Below the pieces are notes generated by a model. That model made no database searches, was not told the origin of the DNA, and saw only the letters and a program-made list of their open reading frames with translations. A stretch of DNA of 64,000 bases from assembly GCF_025717555.1 (NCBI RefSeq), contig NZ_JAJIRP010000006.1, positions 62,243-126,242 on the forward strand. Direction: 5' to 3'. Origin of the DNA: Paucibacter sp. B2R-40. Its GTDB lineage: Bacteria > Pseudomonadota > Gammaproteobacteria > Burkholderiales > Burkholderiaceae_C. The translations under genes and the position numbers were made by a program. Below are positions 8,539-17,249 of this stretch, one piece after another. The number at the start of each line of letters is the position of its first letter. Within the stretch, counting starts at the first letter, position 1.

Positions 8539-9729
8539 ATGACCCTCAGCGTGCCCAAGCCCATGCAACAAGACCCGGCCTCAACGCCGCCCGCCAGCCC
8601 TTACGTGGACCGTAAGCGTTATGCCTGGCTGATGAGCCTGCTGGTGCCGGCCTCGGTAACCTTGGGGCCGGCCCTGTTGCTGTGGAGCGGCGACGCGCGC
8701 CTGCTGTGGCTGCCGGTGGCCTTTCTCTACGGCGTGGTGCCGCTGATCGACTGGCTCCTGGGCAGCGACCGTAGCAACCCGCCCGAGTCTGCCGTGCCGG
8801 CGCTGGACGCTGACCTGTTCTATCGCCGCATCACTTATGCCTTGGTACCAATTTTGTGGCTGGCCTTCACCTTTTGCGTCTGGTTTGTCGCCACGCATGA
8901 CCTGCCCTGGCATGGCGTGCTGGCGATGGTGATCATCACCGGCTCGGTCGGCGGCTTTTGCATCAACCTGGGCCATGAGTTGGGCCACAAGCAAACCAAG
9001 CTTGAGCGCTGGCTGGCCAAACTGGTGCTGTCCACCACCGCCTACGGACATTTCTATATCGAACATAACCGCGGGCATCACCGGGATGTAGCCACGCCGC
9101 TGGACCCGGCCTCCTCGCGCATGGGGGAGTCGATCTACCGCTTTGTGCTGCGTGAGATGCCCGGCGCCTTCAAGCGCGCCTGGAACCTGGAGAGCACGCG
9201 GCTGCGCAAGGCGAACCTGCAGGTCTGGTCGCTGCACAACGAGATCCTGCAGCCGGCGCTGATTACCTTGGCGCTCTGGGGCGCCTTGACAGTCTGGCTG
9301 GGGCCACAAGTGCTGCCCTTCATCCTGGCCACCGCCTTCTGGGCCAACTTCCAGCTCAGTTCCGCCAACTACATCGAGCATTACGGCCTCTTGCGCCAAC
9401 AACTGCCGAACGGCCGCTACGAGCCCTGCCAACCGCATCATTCATGGAACAGCAATCACATCTTTTCCAACTGGGCGGTGTTCCATTTACAGCGCCACTC
9501 GGACCACCATGCCCACCCCCTACGCCGTTATCAATCGCTGCGCCACTTTGAAAATTTGCCGCAACTACCCAGCGGCTACTTCGGCATGTTCAGCATCGCC
9601 TACATCCCGCCGCTGTGGTTTCGGGTGATGGACGAACGGCTGCTGACCGTGGTCGGGCGTGATCCTGCGCGCATCAATTTCGAACCCGCTCGGCGAGCAG
9701 GTCTGATGACCAAGTACCAACTGAACTAA
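8539..9729 (+). CDS. alkB: Alkane 1-monooxygenase (AlkB family membrane di-iron hydroxylase)
   Basis: Integral-membrane di-iron enzyme that hydroxylates medium-chain n-alkanes at the terminal carbon, taking electrons from rubredoxin. All AlkB signatures are present in the 396-residue protein: HELGH at 146-150, EHNRGHH at 175-181 followed by [15 protein letters not shown], the NYIEHYG motif at 277-283 and [11 protein letters not shown] at 317-327. Several hydrophobic segments (about 30-50, 55-74, 99-118, 124-144, 236-254 and 256-272) fit the usual six-helix topology. AGGAG lies 8 bases before the ATG; an upstream in-frame extension lacks family similarity. No rubredoxin or rubredoxin reductase gene is in the window, so the electron donors must be encoded elsewhere. 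Regulation by the divergent AraC-type protein is likely. Confidence 0.96.
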   Translation: MTLSVPKPMQQDPASTPPASPYVDRKRYAWLMSLLVPASVTLGPALLLWSGDARLLWLPVAFLYGVVPLIDWLLGSDRSNPPESAVPALDADLFYRRITYALVPILWLAFTFCVWFVATHDLPWHGVLAMVIITGSVGGFCINLGHELGHKQTKLERWLAKLVLSTTAYGHFYIEHNRGHHRDVATPLDPASSRMGESIYRFVLREMPGAFKRAWNLESTRLRKANLQVWSLHNEILQPALITLALWGALTVWLGPQVLPFILATAFWANFQLSSANYIEHYGLLRQQLPNGRYEPCQPHHSWNSNHIFSNWAVFHLQRHSDHHAHPLRRYQSLRHFENLPQLPSGYFGMFSIAYIPPLWFRVMDERLLTVVGRDPARINFEPARRAGLMTKYQLN

Positions 9730-9832
9730 GCGCTGCGCCGCCGCCGGCGCCATCCTTGTGTATGTAGTTCCCCTCATATCAAAGCGAACAGTCTGGCCGC
9801 AAGATGCCGCACCGTCGAAATCGGAGCCCATC

Positions 9833-11155
9833 GTGCTAGCCAAACCAGCCCTCTACAAGTCTCTTTACGCCCAGGTCATCACCGCCATCGTCTTGGGCGT
9901 GTTGCTGGGCCACTTTTACCCGGAGAGCGGCGCGGCGATGAAGCCGCTGGGCGACGGCTTCATCAAGCTGATCAAGATGATCATCGCGCCCATCATCTTC
10001 TGCACCGTGGTGGTGGGCATCGCCGGCATGGAGGACATGAAAAAGGTCGGCAAGACCGGCGGCTTGGCCTTGCTGTACTTTGAAATTGTCTCCAGCCTGG
10101 CGCTGGTGATAGGCCTGGTCGTCGTCAACCTGCTGCAACCCGGTGTCGGCATGAATGTGGACCCGGCGGCGCTGGACACCAAGAGCCTTGCCGCCTACAC
10201 CGCGCCCGGCAAGATGCAGACCACCACCGAGTTCTTGCTCGCCATCATCCCGACCACGGTGGTTGACGCCTTTGCCAAGGGCGAAATGCTGCAAGTGCTG
10301 TTGATCGCGATGCTGTTCGGCTTTGCCCTGCACCGCTTTGGCGGCCGCGGCACGCTGGTGTTCGACCTGATCGAGAAAAGCTCGCATGTGCTGTTCGTCA
10401 TCGTCGGCTACATCATGAAGCTGGCCCCGATCGGCGCCTTCGGGGCCATGTCCTTCACCATCGGCAAATACGGCCTGGGTTCGCTGGTGCAGCTGGCCAA
10501 GCTGATGGGCAGCTTCTACCTGACCTGCCTGCTGTTCATCTTCATTGTGCTGGGCAGCATCGCCCGCTTCCACGGCTTCTCGATCTGGAAATTCATCAAA
10601 TACATCAAGGAAGAATTACTGATCGTGCTGGGCACATCCTCGTCGGAATCGGTGCTGCCGCGCATGATGGCCAAGATGGAAAACCTCGGCGCCAAGAAGT
10701 CCACCGTCGGCCTGGTGATCCCGACCGGCTACTCCTTCAATCTGGACGGCACCTCGATCTACCTGACCATGGCCGCCGTCTTCATCGCGCAGGCCACCAA
10801 CACGCCGATGACGCTGACGCAACAACTGACCCTGCTGGCCGTGCTGCTGTTGACTTCCAAGGGCGCGGCCGGCGTGACCGGCAGCGGCTTTATCGTACTG
10901 GCCGCTACGCTCAGCGCCGTCGGCGGTGTGCCGGTGGCAGGGCTGGCGCTGATCCTGGGCATTGACCGCTTCATGAGCGAGGCCCGCGCACTGACCAATT
11001 TGATCGGCAACGGCGTGGCTACCTTGGTGGTGGCCAAATGGACCGGTGACCTGGATATGGAGCGCCTGAACCGTCAACTGGACAATGAAACCGATCTGGA
11101 GGCTGACGCGCCCGAGCAGGTGCTGGACCGCGTCAACGCCCAACTCAAGGCCTGA
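9833..11155 (+). CDS. dctA: C4-dicarboxylate:cation symporter (DAACS family)
   Basis: Inner-membrane carrier of the dicarboxylate/amino acid:cation symporter family; DctA members import succinate, fumarate, malate and orotate. Family features are the re-entrant loop [18 protein letters not shown], the [16 protein letters not shown] signature and the [15 protein letters not shown] segment. The GTG at 9833 is preferred because GGAG lies 6 bases upstream and it gives 440 residues, close to the 428 of E. coli DctA. An ATG at 9758 would add 25 poorly conserved residues and has no ribosome site. Its stop codon directly abuts that of the convergent nitronate monooxygenase gene. The amino-acid (GltP-like) branch cannot be excluded, but the length and SSSES loop favour DctA. 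Confidence 0.9.
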   Translation: MLAKPALYKSLYAQVITAIVLGVLLGHFYPESGAAMKPLGDGFIKLIKMIIAPIIFCTVVVGIAGMEDMKKVGKTGGLALLYFEIVSSLALVIGLVVVNLLQPGVGMNVDPAALDTKSLAAYTAPGKMQTTTEFLLAIIPTTVVDAFAKGEMLQVLLIAMLFGFALHRFGGRGTLVFDLIEKSSHVLFVIVGYIMKLAPIGAFGAMSFTIGKYGLGSLVQLAKLMGSFYLTCLLFIFIVLGSIARFHGFSIWKFIKYIKEELLIVLGTSSSESVLPRMMAKMENLGAKKSTVGLVIPTGYSFNLDGTSIYLTMAAVFIAQATNTPMTLTQQLTLLAVLLLTSKGAAGVTGSGFIVLAATLSAVGGVPVAGLALILGIDRFMSEARALTNLIGNGVATLVVAKWTGDLDMERLNRQLDNETDLEADAPEQVLDRVNAQLKA

Positions 11156-12109
11156 TCAAGGCAAGCTCAGGCGCGCCCTGGCGGCTTGATACTCCGCCGC
11201 CAGACGCGCGACCAATTGCCCGGCCGGAAGCACCTCGCGCACCGCGCCAATACCCTGACCGCAGCCCCAGATTTCCTTCCAAGCCTTGGCGGAGCTGCCG
11301 CCGAAATTCATCGCTGTCGGGTCGCTCTCGGGCAAATGGTCCGGGTCCATGCCGGCATTGACGATGGAGCCGCGCAGGTAGTTGCCGTGCACGCCGGTGA
11401 ACAGATTGCTGTAGACGATGTCATCGCTATTGCTGTCCACAATCATCTGCTTGTAGCCATCCGCCGCGCGCGCTTCATCGGTGGCGATAAAGGCCGAGCC
11501 GATGTAGGCAAAGTCAGCGCCCATCGCCTGCGCTGCCAACACCGCATCGCCTGTGGCAATCGAGCCCGACAAGGCGACTGGGCCGTCGAACCATTGACGG
11601 ATTTCCTGGATCAACGCGAACGGGCTTTTCACGCCGGCATGCCCGCCGGCACCGGCCGCCACCGCGATCAGGCCATCGGCACCTTTTTCGATCGCCTTCT
11701 TGGCAAACTTGTTGTTGATGATGTCGTGCAGCACGATGCCGCCCCAGGCGTGAACCGCCTGGTTGACGTCTTCACGCGCGCCCAGCGAGGTGATGATGAT
11801 GGGCACCTTGTACTTGGCGCAGACCGCCATGTCATGCTCAAGTCGGTCGTTACTTTTGTGCACGATCTGGTTGATCGCAAACGGGGCGGCCGGCTTGTCC
11901 GGGTTGGCCAGGTTGTAGGCGGCCAGTTCGGTGGTGATCTCGTTCAACCACTCGTCGAGCAATTCGGCCGGGCGGGCGTTCAGCGCCGGCATGGAGCCGA
12001 CCACGCCGGCCTTGCACTGGGCAATCACCAGTTTGGGGTTGCTGATGATGAACAGTGGCGAGCCGATGATGGGCAGCGGCAGGTTTTGCAGAATCGGGGG
12101 CAAGGACAT
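11156..12109 (-). CDS. Nitronate monooxygenase (NPD/2-nitropropane dioxygenase family)
   Basis: FMN-dependent TIM-barrel flavoprotein, 317 residues. This family oxidises alkyl nitronates or, in some members, acts as an enoyl reductase-like enzyme. Features are IIGSPLFIISNPKLVIAQC at the N-terminus, AAGAGGHAG with the catalytic-region H157, ALSGSIATGDAVLAAQAMGAD for phosphate binding of FMN, and YIGSAFIATDEA. It is the last gene of a minus-strand block with acyl-CoA dehydrogenase and the electron transfer flavoprotein, 26 bases after the dehydrogenase gene. That context suggests a role tied to acyl-CoA or nitro-compound metabolism. The start ATG is preceded by GGAGACCCTTTCA. Confidence 0.9.
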   Translation of the reverse strand: MSLPPILQNLPLPIIGSPLFIISNPKLVIAQCKAGVVGSMPALNARPAELLDEWLNEITTELAAYNLANPDKPAAPFAINQIVHKSNDRLEHDMAVCAKYKVPIIITSLGAREDVNQAVHAWGGIVLHDIINNKFAKKAIEKGADGLIAVAAGAGGHAGVKSPFALIQEIRQWFDGPVALSGSIATGDAVLAAQAMGADFAYIGSAFIATDEARAADGYKQMIVDSNSDDIVYSNLFTGVHGNYLRGSIVNAGMDPDHLPESDPTAMNFGGSSAKAWKEIWGCGQGIGAVREVLPAGQLVARLAAEYQAARARLSLP

Positions 12110-12135
12110 TGAAAGGGTCTCCGTTCAGAAATCAC

Positions 12136-13935
12136 TCAAAAAGCGTCGAGCGACATCGCGGTGACGCTGTCGGCGCCCTCGACGATGGCATCGCGCAGGC
12201 CGCCGGCGCGGCTCAGGATGTGTTCGGCATAAAAGCGCGCAGTGGCGATCTTGGCGGACATGAAGGCGGCGTCATTGCCAGCCGCCAAATGGTCCTCGGC
12301 CACCATCAGCGAGCGCGCCAATTGCCAGCCCGCCACCAGATTGCCGGCCAACATCAGATAGGGCACCGAGCCGGCGTAAGCCGCGTTCGGATTGCTGCGT
12401 GAATTGGCCGCGATGAAGTCCACCACATCCAGATAAGCCAGACGAGCAGCCGACAAGCGCTTGAGCACCGAGCGAGCGGCGGCGCTGTCACGCGCGGCCA
12501 GCTGCGCCTCGGTCGCTTCGACCAGCCCCGCCACCGAGCGGGCAAAGGCGCCGCCGTCGCGGCCGGTCTTGCGGCCGACCAGGTCATTGGCCTGAATCGC
12601 GGTCGTGCCTTCGTAAATGGTCAGGATCTTGGCGTCGCGGTAATGCTGCGCCGCGCCGGTTTCCTCGATGAAGCCCATGCCGCCATGCACTTGCACGCCC
12701 AGGTCGGTAACCTCCAGACTCATCTCGGTGCTATAGCCCTTGACGAGAGGCACCAGGAATTCATAGAAGGTCTGCGCCTGTTTGGCGACCGCCGCATCGG
12801 CGTGGTGATGGGCGGTGTCATAGGCGCTGGCCGCCACGCTGGACATGGCCCGGCAACCTTCGGTCAGCGCGCGCATCGTCATCAGCATGCGGCGCACATC
12901 GGGGTGGTGCAGGATGGGCGCGGCGCCACCACCGGCTGCGGTGGAGCCGTCAACGGGACGGGACTGCACGCGATCGCGGGCAAAGCTGGCCGCCTTTTGG
13001 TAGGAGCGCTCGGCCACTGCAATGCCTTGCACGCCGACGCCGAAGCGGGCCGCATTCATCATGATGAACATGTACTCAAGGCCACGGTTCTCTTCGCCGA
13101 TCAGAGTTCCAACAGCACCGCCATGGTCACCGAACTGCAGCACGGCAGTCGGGCTGGCCTTGATGCCCATCTTGTGCTCGATCGACACGCAATGCGCGTC
13201 GTTGCGAGCGCCCACGCTGCCGTCCGCATTGACCATGAATTTCGGCACCAGGAACAAGCTGATGCCCTTGACGCCCTCGGGTGCGCCGACCACACGGGCC
13301 AACACCAGATGGACGATGTTCTCGGCCATATCGTGCTCACCGTAGGTGATGAAGATCTTGGTGCCGAAGATCTTGTAAGTGCCGTCGGCCTGCGGCTCGG
13401 CGCGCGTGCGCACTTGGGCCAGATCTGAGCCGGCTTGCGGCTCGGTCAGGTTCATCGTGCCGGTCCAGCTGCCATCGACCAGCTTGGGCAGGTAGACGGA
13501 CTTCTGCTCGTCCGAGCCGGCGGTCAGCAGCGCCTCGATCGCGCCGTCGGTCAACAGCGGACACAGCGCAAAGCTGACGTTAGCGCTATTGATCATCTCG
13601 CCGCAGGCCGCACCAATGGTCTTGGGAAGGCCCTGGCCGCCAAACTCGTCCGGGTGCTGCAGGCCTTGCCAGCCGCCTTCGGCAAATTGCTTGAACGCCT
13701 CTTTGAAACCGGGCGTGGTGAAGACCTGACCGTCCTTCCAATAGGACGGATTCTTGTCACCTTCCCAGTTCAGTGGGGCGATCACGTCTTCGCACAGCTT
13801 CGCGCATTCCTCCAGCACGGCTTGCGCGGTGTCGAGGTCAAAGTCGGCAAAGGCGGGAATCTTGTTCAGGGCGGGCAGGTCGGCCAGCGCCTGCATATTG
13901 AACATCAGGTCTTTAACGGGGGCGCGATAAGTCAT
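12136..13935 (-). CDS. Acyl-CoA dehydrogenase, long form with extra C-terminal domain (DmdC/FadE-like)
   Basis: FAD enzyme that introduces the alpha-beta double bond into acyl-CoA, passing electrons to ETF. At 599 residues it belongs to the long acyl-CoA dehydrogenase group (3-methylmercaptopropionyl-CoA dehydrogenase-like, with a C-terminal acyl-CoA_dh_C-type domain), not the 380-residue short-chain type. Visible are MNLTEPQAGSDLAQVRT, the VHGGMGFIEETGAAQHYRDAK segment and ILTIYEGTTAIQ with the likely catalytic glutamate near residue 442. The substrate is probably medium- or long-chain acyl-CoA; this is inference. The ATG follows CTGGAGACAAGAG, which lies directly after the T run of a terminator behind etfA. 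It may therefore be transcribed by read-through or from a weak promoter. Confidence 0.93.
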   Translation of the reverse strand: MTYRAPVKDLMFNMQALADLPALNKIPAFADFDLDTAQAVLEECAKLCEDVIAPLNWEGDKNPSYWKDGQVFTTPGFKEAFKQFAEGGWQGLQHPDEFGGQGLPKTIGAACGEMINSANVSFALCPLLTDGAIEALLTAGSDEQKSVYLPKLVDGSWTGTMNLTEPQAGSDLAQVRTRAEPQADGTYKIFGTKIFITYGEHDMAENIVHLVLARVVGAPEGVKGISLFLVPKFMVNADGSVGARNDAHCVSIEHKMGIKASPTAVLQFGDHGGAVGTLIGEENRGLEYMFIMMNAARFGVGVQGIAVAERSYQKAASFARDRVQSRPVDGSTAAGGGAAPILHHPDVRRMLMTMRALTEGCRAMSSVAASAYDTAHHHADAAVAKQAQTFYEFLVPLVKGYSTEMSLEVTDLGVQVHGGMGFIEETGAAQHYRDAKILTIYEGTTAIQANDLVGRKTGRDGGAFARSVAGLVEATEAQLAARDSAAARSVLKRLSAARLAYLDVVDFIAANSRSNPNAAYAGSVPYLMLAGNLVAGWQLARSLMVAEDHLAAGNDAAFMSAKIATARFYAEHILSRAGGLRDAIVEGADSVTAMSLDAF

Positions 13936-13949
13936 TCTCTTGTCTCCAG

Positions 13950-13984
13950 AAAAAAGGCGCCGCGACCATGCAGTCGGGCGCCTT
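13950..13984 (-). terminator. Intrinsic terminator between etfA and the acyl-CoA dehydrogenase gene
   Basis: Read on the minus strand, an 8-bp perfect stem AAGGCGCC/GGCGCCTT with a 15-base loop runs into six T. It follows the etfA stop and ends just before the ribosome site of the acyl-CoA dehydrogenase gene. It could partly uncouple that gene from etfBA. Confidence 0.75.
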
Positions 13985-14010
13985 CAGGCTTGTTTGTCAA
14001 ACGCGTGAAA

Positions 14011-14943
14011 TCAAAGCGACTTGACCAGTTCCGGCACGGCCACGAACAGGTCGGCTTCCAGGCCGTAATCGGCGACCGAGAAGATCGGTGCTTCGGCATC
14101 TTTGTTGATCGCGACGATCACCTTGGAGTCCTTCATGCCGGCCAGATGCTGGATCGCACCCGAGATGCCGCAGGCGATGTAGAGCTGAGGAGCGACGATC
14201 TTGCCGGTCTGGCCGACCTGCCAGTCGTTCGGGGCATAACCTGCGTCCACAGCGGCGCGCGAAGCGCCGAGTGCGGCGCCGAGCTTGTCGGCCAGGGGTG
14301 TCAGCACTTCCATGAACTTCTCGTTGGAGCCCAGGGCGCGACCGCCGGAGACGATCACCTTGGCTGCCGTCAGCTCGGGGCGGTCGTTCTTGGTTACTTC
14401 ACGGCCGGCGAAGCTGCTCTTGCCACTGTCGGCAGCCGCTGCAACCACTTCAACGGCGGCGCTGCCACCGGTGGCGGCAGCCGCGTCAAAGCCGGTCGTG
14501 CGCACGGTCAGGATCTTGACCGCATCGCCGCTTTGCACGGTGGCGATCGCGTTACCAGCGTAGATTGGGCGCTCGAAGGTGTCGGCGCTGATGACCTTGG
14601 TGACATCGGACAGCTGCGCCACGTCAAGCAGCGCGGCAACGCGCGGCGCCACGTTTTTACCCGAGGCAGTGGCCGGGAACAGGATGTGGGTGTAGCCAGA
14701 AGCAATCGCCAACACTTGAGCGGCGAGGTTTTCGGCCAGGCCGTTTTCCAGCGCGGCGGCGTCGGCGTGCAAGACCTTGGCCACACCGGCGATTTGTGCA
14801 GCGGCAGCGGCGGCTGCGGCGGCATTGAAGCCGGCCACCAGCACATGCACGTCGGCACCGGTCGCCAAAGCGGCGGTGACGGTATTCAAAGTCGCGCCCT
14901 TGATGTGGGCGTTGTCGTGTTCAGCAATAACGAGAGCAGTCAT
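14011..14943 (-). CDS. etfA: Electron transfer flavoprotein alpha subunit
   Basis: FAD-binding alpha subunit of ETF, 310 residues. It forms a heterodimer with EtfB and carries electrons from acyl-CoA and related dehydrogenases to ETF-ubiquinone oxidoreductase. The C-terminal FAD domain is clear: [55 protein letters not shown] and [17 protein letters not shown]. The ATG is preceded by CGGAGAATCCCC and lies 30 bases after the etfB stop, so the two are co-transcribed. A terminator follows the stop. Confidence 0.97.
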   Translation of the reverse strand: MTALVIAEHDNAHIKGATLNTVTAALATGADVHVLVAGFNAAAAAAAAAQIAGVAKVLHADAAALENGLAENLAAQVLAIASGYTHILFPATASGKNVAPRVAALLDVAQLSDVTKVISADTFERPIYAGNAIATVQSGDAVKILTVRTTGFDAAAATGGSAAVEVVAAAADSGKSSFAGREVTKNDRPELTAAKVIVSGGRALGSNEKFMEVLTPLADKLGAALGASRAAVDAGYAPNDWQVGQTGKIVAPQLYIACGISGAIQHLAGMKDSKVIVAINKDAEAPIFSVADYGLEADLFVAVPELVKSL

Positions 14944-14973
14944 TGGGGATTCTCCGAATTCTTCTGATCAGGT

Positions 14974-15726
14974 TTAGCCAATGACCTTGGCTTCGTTTTT
15001 TAGCTTGTCGACCAGGGCGGCCACATCGGCCACCTTGATGCCGGCGCTGCGCTTGGGCGGCTCCTCGACCTTGAGGGTCTTGATGCGCGGCGCAACGTCC
15101 ACGCCCAGATCGGCCGGCTTGATCACGTCCATCTGCTTCTTCTTGGCCTTCATGATGTTGGGCAGCGTCACATACCGCGGCTCATTCAGGCGCAGGTCGG
15201 TGGTGATGACGGCGGGCAGCGTCAGCTTGACCGTCTCCAGGCCGCCGTCGACTTCACGCGTCACCGCGACGGAGTCGGCGGTCAGCTCGACCTTGCTGGC
15301 AAACGTACCCTGCGGCATGCCGGTCAGCGCGGCCAGCATCTGGCCGGTCTGGTTGCAGTCATCATCAATCGCCTGCTTGCCCAGGATCACCAGGCCGGGC
15401 TGCTCTTTGTCGACCAGGGCCTTGAGCAGCTTGGCAACGGCCAGCGGCTGCAACTCGGCATCCGTTTCAATCAGGATGGCGCGGTCGGCGCCAATCGCCA
15501 TTGCCGTGCGCAGGGTTTCCTGGCACTGCGTGACGCCGCATGAGACGGCGATCACTTCGGTGACCACGCCCTTCTCTTTCAGGCGCACCGCTTCTTCGAT
15601 GGCAATTTCATCAAAGGGGTTCATCGACATTTTCACGTTGGCGATATCCACGCCGCTGCCGTCGCTCTTGACGCGCACTTTGACGTTGTAGTCGACCACG
15701 CGTTTGACTGGGACCAGGACTTTCAT
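14974..15726 (-). CDS. etfB: Electron transfer flavoprotein beta subunit
   Basis: AMP-binding beta subunit of ETF, 250 residues, the usual length. It starts [19 protein letters not shown] and contains [22 protein letters not shown], the nucleotide-binding ETF beta signature region. It is the first gene of the etfBA transcript, with GGAG 7 bases before the ATG. Two TAGAAT boxes, each followed on the downstream side by a palindromic operator-like sequence, lie between 15745 and 15840. They suggest repression by two different catabolic regulators. Confidence 0.97.
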   Translation of the reverse strand: MKVLVPVKRVVDYNVKVRVKSDGSGVDIANVKMSMNPFDEIAIEEAVRLKEKGVVTEVIAVSCGVTQCQETLRTAMAIGADRAILIETDAELQPLAVAKLLKALVDKEQPGLVILGKQAIDDDCNQTGQMLAALTGMPQGTFASKVELTADSVAVTREVDGGLETVKLTLPAVITTDLRLNEPRYVTLPNIMKAKKKQMDVIKPADLGVDVAPRIKTLKVEEPPKRSAGIKVADVAALVDKLKNEAKVIG

Positions 15727-15744
15727 CGATTACTCCAAGACTAA

Positions 15745-15770
15745 TTGACGTTAACGTTAACCAGATTCTA
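15745..15770 (-). promoter_or_regulatory. Proximal etfBA promoter element with LiuR-like palindrome
   Basis: On the minus strand TAGAAT is followed, 4 bases on, by TTAACGTTAACGTCAA, a 16-base palindrome with one mismatched pair. The transcription start would fall inside it. The palindrome resembles, from memory, the operator described for LiuR, the MerR-type regulator of branched-chain amino acid degradation in proteobacteria. No good -35 box is present, so promoter strength is uncertain. Confidence 0.5.
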
Positions 15771-15820
15771 CGGGGGCGGCTCAGCAGCCCGGCAGCTTCT
15801 TTCCCGCAAAGCAGCAAAAA

Positions 15821-15840
15821 AGCACGATCGTTCTATTCTA
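15821..15840 (-). promoter_or_regulatory. Distal etfBA promoter element with TetR-type palindrome
   Basis: On the minus strand TAGAAT is followed immediately by AGAACGATCGTGCT, a 14-base near-palindrome with one mismatched pair and a perfect ACGATCGT core. This is the size and shape of TetR-family operators, including regulators of fatty acid degradation. It lies 95 bases before etfB and also within 70 bases of the divergent murI start. Confidence 0.4.
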
Positions 15841-15889
15841 GCCACGAAGTCTAAGCCCGTTCGAGACAAAAGCTAGACTGCCGCACTTA

Positions 15890-16723
15890 ATGACCTCTAC
15901 CCTTCTCTCCAAGCCTGCCTGCCTGGGTATTTTTGACTCCGGCGTCGGCGGCCTCACCGTCTTGCGCGAGCTGCACCGCCTGCTGCCCGAGGTGCCCATG
16001 CTGTATGTGGCTGACGCCGCCCACGCGCCTTATGGGCAGCGCGAACCCGACTACATCATTCAACGCAGCCTGACCCTGGCCGAGCACTTGATAGACCAAG
16101 GCGCGCGGGTCTTGGTGGTGGCTTGCAACACCGCCACCGCGCACGCGATCGGCGCGCTCAGGCAGCGTTGGCCGGACCTGCCCATCGTCGGCACCGAGCC
16201 CGGCATCAAGCCGGCGGTGGCGGCCAGCCGCAACGGCCGCATCGGCGTGATGGCCACGCCGTCCACCATTGCCAGCGCCCGCTTTGCCGATTTGATTGCA
16301 CGGCATGCCGGCACTACCCAGGTATTCAGTCAGCCCTGCCCGGGCTTGGTCGCCTTGATTGAGCGCGGTGAGCTGAACACGCCGGCCTTGACCGAATTGC
16401 TGACAGAGCTGTGCCAGCCCTTGATCGAGGCCGAGGTCGATACTGTCTTGATGGGCTGCACCCATTACCCCTTGGTGCAGCCGGCTTTGCAAGGGGTGCT
16501 GGGCGAAGCGGTGTTGCTGCTGAACATCGAGTCAGCGGTGGCACAACAAGCCGCCAAGCAATGGCTTGGCCTGGGCTTGGCAGCGCAGCCGGGTGCCCAA
16601 CAAAATGCTCAACAGGCCGCAAGCCTGCCCATTCTGCAAACAACAGGCAAAGCCGAAGCACTCAGTCAGTTTGTGCAACAGGCGCTGACTTGGCGTGTAC
16701 AGGCGCAAGCCCTGCACATCTAA
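15890..16723 (+). CDS. murI: Glutamate racemase
   Basis: Cofactor-independent racemase that makes D-glutamate for peptidoglycan. The 277-residue protein has the FDSGVGGLTVL motif with D16 and S17, the first catalytic cysteine C79 in VVACNTATA and the second, C190, in MGCTHYPL. The C-terminal 35 residues are Gln/Ala-rich and variable. No Shine-Dalgarno sequence precedes the ATG. A TAGACT box ends 10 bases before it, so the mRNA may have almost no leader. It is divergent from etfBA and convergent, with a 7-base gap, with the yfiR-like gene. Confidence 0.95.
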   Translation: MTSTLLSKPACLGIFDSGVGGLTVLRELHRLLPEVPMLYVADAAHAPYGQREPDYIIQRSLTLAEHLIDQGARVLVVACNTATAHAIGALRQRWPDLPIVGTEPGIKPAVAASRNGRIGVMATPSTIASARFADLIARHAGTTQVFSQPCPGLVALIERGELNTPALTELLTELCQPLIEAEVDTVLMGCTHYPLVQPALQGVLGEAVLLLNIESAVAQQAAKQWLGLGLAAQPGAQQNAQQAASLPILQTTGKAEALSQFVQQALTWRVQAQALHI

Positions 16724-16730
16724 AGCCTCA

Positions 16731-17249
16731 TCACTTCACTTCGCGCGCCAGCTTGAGCATCTGCGAGCTGAGCACCAGACCGCGCCGTTTGGCCTCGGTG
16801 TGATTGATTCGAAAAGCCAGGCCGTTAGGTTCGGCCACCAGCGCGATCACCGCGCCATTGCGGAAGGCTTCGGCGCTGTCGCCCACCACCAAGACCGGCT
16901 CCGCCGCCAGAGCCGTTTGCCAGCGCTGCAACTCGGCTCTGTCATCAAAACCCAAGAGCAGCAATTGACATTGCGCCGCTTGCTGAGGGTCGGTCAGCAC
17001 GCGCAGGCGGCTGCTCACCTCTCCGTGTGATTTTGAAGTTAGTGCCTGCAGTGAGGCGTGCATGCCTGCATTGCCGGCCACGCAGTAGGTGAACTCGCGC
17101 AAAGGCGGCGGCGGCCATTGAGTGAACTGAGCGAAGCGATAGATAAAGGCCGCCTTCAGCTGCGCATCGTCCAGCGTCGGCGCTGCGCCAGCCGCCAGCG
17201 CCAGCAAGCAGCCCGGCAGTGCGAGGCAGACGCGCGCCGCCCAGTTCAC
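16731..17249 (-). CDS. YfiR-family periplasmic protein (DUF4154)
   Basis: A 172-residue exported protein of the YfiR family, a periplasmic repressor that in Pseudomonas aeruginosa holds the diguanylate cyclase YfiN (TpbB) inactive. It has a signal peptide (core about residues 6-20, ending GAAP) and the family segment LKAAFIYRFAQFTQWP. C56 and C94 are spaced like one of the two disulfides reported in P. aeruginosa YfiR; the second pair is absent. It starts with GTG, overlapping the receptor stop by GTGA, with GGAGG upstream, so it is translationally coupled. It is the third gene of the cyclase-receptor-yfiR operon. Confidence 0.88.
   Translation of the reverse strand: MNWAARVCLALPGCLLALAAGAAPTLDDAQLKAAFIYRFAQFTQWPPPPLREFTYCVAGNAGMHASLQALTSKSHGEVSSRLRVLTDPQQAAQCQLLLLGFDDRAELQRWQTALAAEPVLVVGDSAEAFRNGAVIALVAEPNGLAFRINHTEAKRRGLVLSSQMLKLAREVK

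Noticed and set aside
9758-9832. ATG 25 codons upstream for dctA
   Set aside because: No ribosome site; the GTG at 9833 has GGAG at correct spacing and gives the family's length.
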